Shown one piece after another: positions 59,241 through 64,000 of a DNA stretch of 64,000 bases. The notes under the pieces are model-generated. The model saw only the letters and a program-made list of their open reading frames with translations. It searched no databases and was not told where the DNA came from. Both the position numbers and the translations under genes were made by a program. Within the stretch, counting starts at the first letter, position 1. Every line of letters begins with the position of its first letter. The DNA is from Diadophis punctatus similis (Eukaryota; Chordata; Lepidosauria; Squamata; Dipsadidae): positions 71,817,740 to 71,881,739 of the forward strand of contig JALIGW010000001.1 in assembly GCA_023053685.1 (NCBI GenBank), read 5' to 3'.

Positions 59241-59926
59241 GTGTGGCAGTCACAAAGAAAAGACAATGTTCACTTGACCTGGTTGGTGCCACAACATGGC
59301 CAAGGACAATGTCCACCAAAATGGGCTCCTATTTCTCAAACATTGTGGCATTCTTGGTTTTATAGGAAATCCACTGATAGTATATCTAGCCTCACAAGTT
59401 TCTCTCCCTCTTTTGGGCTTTCCTGCTGTTGATCAACCTCTCTTTTTCCCTTGCCTGATGGCAGAAAAGCAGTTTTGGAGACTCAGTAAGCTTTTATTTC
59501 TATAGAGACCAGATTTTAATATCAGACCAGTTTGCAGTCAAAGCTTTCTCCATAACAGTTTGGCTATTATTATTTTTTTACCCTCCTGTCAGAGACAGTG
59601 ACTTGTGAAAATGCAAACGCTGCCATTTCTACCATCCTCTGATCCATTCTGAATTTGCTCACATTATTAATCCATTCTTTAATATTTAATTTGTTTCCTC
59701 TACAACACACAGTACATTCCATTCACATTTTTTTACATTTTTATTTGCCTGATATGGGGGAAAGAAAGGGGTTCTTTAAAACGAAGTTAGATTTGCCCAA
59801 ATTGCAGTGCAATCATATATGTATGTTCAGAAACAAATGTAACTAAACCATTCTTAATCAAAGATAAATAAGGAGTGTATCACAGCCTTTAAAAATAAAT
59901 GGTTTCTCTTCTCTTTTTCTTATTTA
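59241..59926. other. Intergenic sequence, nothing recognised
   Basis: No gene or repeat identified. Confidence 0.45.
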
Positions 59927-59931
59927 TTTAC

Positions 59932-59998
<67 letters not shown>

Positions 59999-60002
59999 TT
60001 TT
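59927..60002 (+). repeat. (TTTA)n microsatellite
   Basis: About 18 units. The following 'ccatctctgggtggtgtaaa' resembles the complement of a LINE tail, so it probably marks an old minus-strand LINE insertion. Confidence 0.93.
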
Positions 60003-60059
60003 TCACATTTCTGAACCATCCATCTCTGGGTGGTGTAAATAAAAACAGTACATATAAAT

Positions 60060-61290
60060 TAAAATGTTGAAAATTTAGAATAATTTTTTTTTAAAAAATT
60101 ATAGAATTGTAAATATGTTTAAGGAGGCAAGAATAATTACACCCTCTTAAAATTAGGTGAAAAAAAATCAAAGGGAGAGCTCTCATGGCACCAACCCACA
60201 CAATTGGGTGGGGTTCTATCAGGACAGGTCAATATTTTATTCCTAGCACATTGACTCTTGTGATTTAGTTACGTTATGTCCTGGATAAATTATTGTAGTT
60301 TTAATAGAAAACATCCCCCCCCCAAAAAAAAGTTGCAGTACAACTTTCAGTCATCAGTTTGAAGTTTAGATTACTTCAAATGCATTCAGCCTTTGGTTGC
60401 AAAATCACAGCTTCAGGAGGTTTTTTCAGGGATAGAATATACTCACTGGTACACAAATTTACACAATCCACACACAATGGTGAACAAAATTTTTGAGGAC
60501 CTCTGACCAGTAAATTGCTATTACTGGCCTCCCACTTTAAAACCATTTTGAATCAATATCCAGTAAGGGTTAACTCAAAGCAGGTATTGCTTTTCTCTCC
60601 TCATGGATTCTTCTCCCTATCATCTAAGGAAGGAGCAAAACCATCCTTTCCGCATGTGACTCTCTTGGACTAATGTTGCACCTTCTCAATCATCAACAAG
60701 CTGTTCTGCTGATTAATAACACTGTCCTACTGGGATCAATCTCTGTGTTCACAACTCATAGCAAAGTTCCTGTAATGACTCCCACTGTGAAATTGTGAAA
60801 GCCATCTCAGAAATACTGCAGCTTTTTGTAACCTCCTGCAAGCAGAGTGTACATACTACATATACATGTGAGGGAACCCATGGAGATTCAAGTGACAAGA
60901 TGGAAACATTCAGAGACAGAACCCAATGGTTGCAGGAGATAAACTGATGCTGGTAAACAGTCACTCTCCCAATATATTAAATGCTGCAGCCTCCTGCATG
61001 TCTTGCTACCAAAGACATAAGGGAAGTCTGCCCTGGGCTTGGATCCACTCTTTGTACTCTGCCATAGCCTCTAATGTAGAAATCCAAGAGGCTGAGATCA
61101 CATAACCTATTCAGCGCTAAATCAAGGCAACCACATTATGGCATGATTCCCACATTATTAAGGCATAACATGGGTTTGGCTTTAGCATGTGGAATGAACT
61201 CAGCCTCTGCAGTTGGAAATCATTGTTTGGGCTTTACGGAGGAGAGGGGGTATGGCTCAGCATATTATGTAAGCCAATTCTATGGTGTAA
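60060..61290. other. Intergenic sequence, nothing recognised
   Basis: No gene or repeat identified. Confidence 0.45.
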
Positions 61291-61292
61291 AT

Positions 61293-61390
61293 CAATGTTT
61301 TTCAAACTTGACAACTTTCAGAAGGGTGGACTTCAACTCCTGAAATTCTGGGAGTTGGACTACCCCCTTGAAGTTGTTAAGGGATGATGC
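61293..61390. mobile_element. Palindromic hAT-type MITE, decayed
   Basis: 'caatgtttttcaaacttgac' at the left, core 'gtggacttcaactcctgaaa', right half degraded after 'ggagttggactac'. Same family as 11299-11424. Confidence 0.7.
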
Positions 61391-61452
61391 AAGGGGGGAG
61401 AGAGAGAGAGTTGGGGAGAGGGAGGGATGGAGGGAGTGTGTGAGTGTGTGTA

Positions 61453-61660
61453 TGTTTGCTCTAGTGGTTAAGGCATCAGGCTATAAACTAGGAGACTGTC
61501 AGTTCTAATCCTTCCTTAGATATGAAAGCCAGCTGGGTGTCTTTATGCTGGTCACTCCCTCTCAGCCCAATTCACCTCACAGGTTGTTGCTTTGGGGGAA
61601 ATATGGGAAAGAAGGAGTATTAGACATTTTCACTACCTCAAGTTGTTTGTAAAAATTATA
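61453..61660 (+). mobile_element. Sauria-type SINE
   Basis: A tRNA-like head 'ctctagtggttaaggcatca' with 'cagttctaatcc' is followed by the body I know from Sauria SINEs: 'gccagctgggtgtctttatg', 'ctcagcccaattcacctcac', 'aggttgttgctttggggg' and 'ctcaagttgtttgtaaaaat'. This family is typical of squamates. Confidence 0.85.
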
Positions 61661-62230
<570 letters not shown>

Positions 62231-63058
62231 GGAAAATACAGTAAATAAAAATACATAATATGTTATTTTCCTGCCTCCCACTCTCTTCTGTAGGTGGAAA
62301 GGGTTAGAAGTCGCACACTGATTTTCACCCAAGTGGAGTTGCTGAAGTAGCTATAAATTCTATACAAAATAAAATGGTATGGGATTCAATCACTGCTTAA
62401 GGACAGGCGCTCTGCATATGCTTGGTAGCATGTTTCAGGATTGAACCCTAGTAGACAAAACACATTGAGGACTCATCCTATGGTAACTGTGGCTCATTTT
62501 AAGCCTTGAAATTACCTATTGAAGCTGTAGTGGAAATTAGTTCCCACATTCAGCTTATCACATTGAATGTTTATTCATTAAATAGGGAATTCAGATATCC
62601 TTTCCCTTTCACAACTACGGTAGGAAAAGGGTAAAAAGTAAAGTTCGACACAGATTCTGAGGAGAGAAAATGGAGTTTGCTTGGATAACTTCCTTTCCAT
62701 CTGTGCACTTCAGCATGATTTTTTAAAATTTTGGTGATCATTCAGAAATGACTCCCAAGTTAATAAGTCTACTCTTCATTAAAGCAGCCCAATTCTATAC
62801 AAACTTCCACATGTAAAAGAAAAGGCACTGAAGTAAACTCTTAAAGCAAACACATAGGGAAGTCTTGAAAAAAAAAGCTGTTTTCACACATGGAGGGGAT
62901 TTGGTGCACTCACATGAGGCCTGGAGAAACAACAAATAATCATAAACCAGGGTTCTTTTTCTAAGCCAGCTTCTAAGTGTATACTTCTCTACCCTTTGCC
63001 AGAAGTGTATCACTCCAGCAGATGGCAGCATTGGGTTTGACTTCATCAGGAATGTCTT
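62231..63058. other. Intergenic sequence, nothing recognised
   Basis: No gene or repeat identified. Confidence 0.45.
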
Positions 63059-63119
63059 AAAAATTTCCCCAAAGACAGCACAAGTTGACAAAATTTCCCC
63101 AAAGACAGCACAAGTTGAC
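63059..63119 (+). repeat. Tandem pair of a 30-base unit
   Basis: 'atttccccaaagacagcaca' plus 'agttgacaaa' occurs twice head to tail without a mismatch. Confidence 0.95.
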
Positions 63120-63266
63120 AGGAGCCACCACTGAAGAAGATTATCTATTTCCCACCTGACAAGTGGTATGAAGATGTGCGGAAGAAGTTAGAAATAGAAA
63201 GTGGGGGGGACAAAAGAAAAAAGAGAGGAAAAGATTGCCATCCCAAAAGGATGCATCTCCTGGGTC

Positions 63267-63641
63267 CAGGGGCGGGTTCCTCTTACCTGGCTACCGGTGC
63301 GCATCCCCTCGTGCGATTTTGCTTCCGTGCATGTGCAGGAAGCAAAAATCACCGAAATCTCGCAAGGGGATGTGTGTGTGTGCAATTTTGGCGATTTTTT
63401 GCTTCCGCGCATGCACAGAAGCAAAAAATTACCGAAATCTCACATGCGCGAGCATCCCCTCATGAGATTTTGCTTCTGCGCATGTGCAGGAAGCAAAAAA
63501 AGGCCAAAAGTTCAGGAAAAAAGATGGCGCCGCATGACAGACCGGCGAAGACGGCACCAGAGCCGTTGCACGTAAATTGCACAATTGGCGGGTCCCTACC
63601 GGAATGGCGCACTGGATCGCACCGGTAGGAACCGACCACTG
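63267..63641. mobile_element. hAT-type MITE, long form
   Basis: Ends 'caggggcgggttcctcttac' and 'gtaggaaccgaccactg'; perfect 8-bp duplication cctgggtc (63259-63266 and 63642-63649). The middle has three variants of 'tttgcttccgcgcatgcaca' in a row. No coding capacity. Confidence 0.93.
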
Positions 63642-63679
63642 CCTGGGTCCCACTAAATGACACTGCGTAACTGACAGGA

Positions 63680-63832
63680 CCTGTAATATGCCCACCCTGT
63701 CTGATGTTATCAGAAGTAAAGGGAGAGAGGCAGTCCAGTAAACATCCGAGCCTTATGCCATGAAGGGTTTTATAACTCGGAACTTGCATCATAAATTACA
63801 TGCAGCTAACCAGGTAGCCTGTGGAGAAACAA
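63680..63832 (-). mobile_element. L2-like LINE fragment, old
   Basis: 'ccatgaagggttttataact' and 'gcagctaaccaggtagcctg' resemble the complement of the FKALHGLG region. Diverged. Confidence 0.5.
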
Positions 63833-63957
63833 TATTACATAAGCGCACCACTTTGCCTACCGTCCCTGACCTATTGTCCTATTGTCCTCTTTTATCGGAA
63901 CTTTTTACTTATGTTATGTTTATACAAACAACTACTAGCCTGTACATGTTTGACAAA

Positions 63958-64000
<43 letters not shown>
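63833..64000 (+). mobile_element. CR1-clade LINE 3' UTR and (AAAT)n tail
   Basis: 'cataagcgcaccactttgcc' and 'taccgtccctgacc' match the UTR after the LTPFLRGL stop at 11960 and 21200. The AAAT tail runs past the window end. Confidence 0.88.

Overview
The window is nuclear DNA of a squamate reptile, most likely a snake. Three things point this way. A vertebrate multi-exon gene is present. Its introns carry Sauria-type and other tRNA-derived SINEs, CR1 and L2-like LINE ends, Penelope-like and DIRS retroelements and many short hAT-type DNA transposons. Long AT-, CT- and tetranucleotide microsatellites are frequent. The species call is inference.

The only host gene I can support is the 3' half of RGS7 (regulator of G-protein signaling 7), plus strand. 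Eleven shared coding exons between 12529 and 51219, then two alternative terminal exons (51619-51693 and 54815-54865), join in frame with GT-AG splice sites. They encode the end of the DEP-side region, the linker, the G-gamma-like (GGL) domain, the complete RGS domain and two different C-termini. The exons for the N-terminus and most of the DEP domain lie upstream of the window. The 3' UTR probably ends near 55.5 kb, and no other host gene is visible from there to 64 kb.

The introns are a dense, nested repeat landscape. 0-12 kb: a CR1 end with microsatellite, an L2-like LINE abutting a 1.6-kb terminal-inverted-repeat element that holds a GC-rich minisatellite, a solo LTR at its right edge, hAT-type elements, large microsatellites, a Penelope-like fragment with a palindromic 5' junction and several palindromes. 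12-24 kb: four RGS7 exons among SINEs, hAT-type elements, a second Penelope fragment split by a hAT element, a CR1-clade LINE and a MITE. 24-33 kb: a 6.2-kb, nearly intact DIRS-type tyrosine-recombinase retrotransposon on the minus strand, flanked on both sides by direct copies of the same roughly 0.98-kb genomic segment. 33-55 kb: the GGL and RGS exons and the alternative ends, with CR1 fragments, palindromic MITEs, a SINE and a second solo LTR. 55-64 kb: intergenic repeats, including a chimeric hAT-type element and AT-rich inverted microsatellites.

Most unusual are the DIRS element at the exact junction of a 0.98-kb tandem duplication, the swarm of hAT-type elements carrying a TGCGCATGCGCA-like palindrome, and the chimeric element at 58932-59240.
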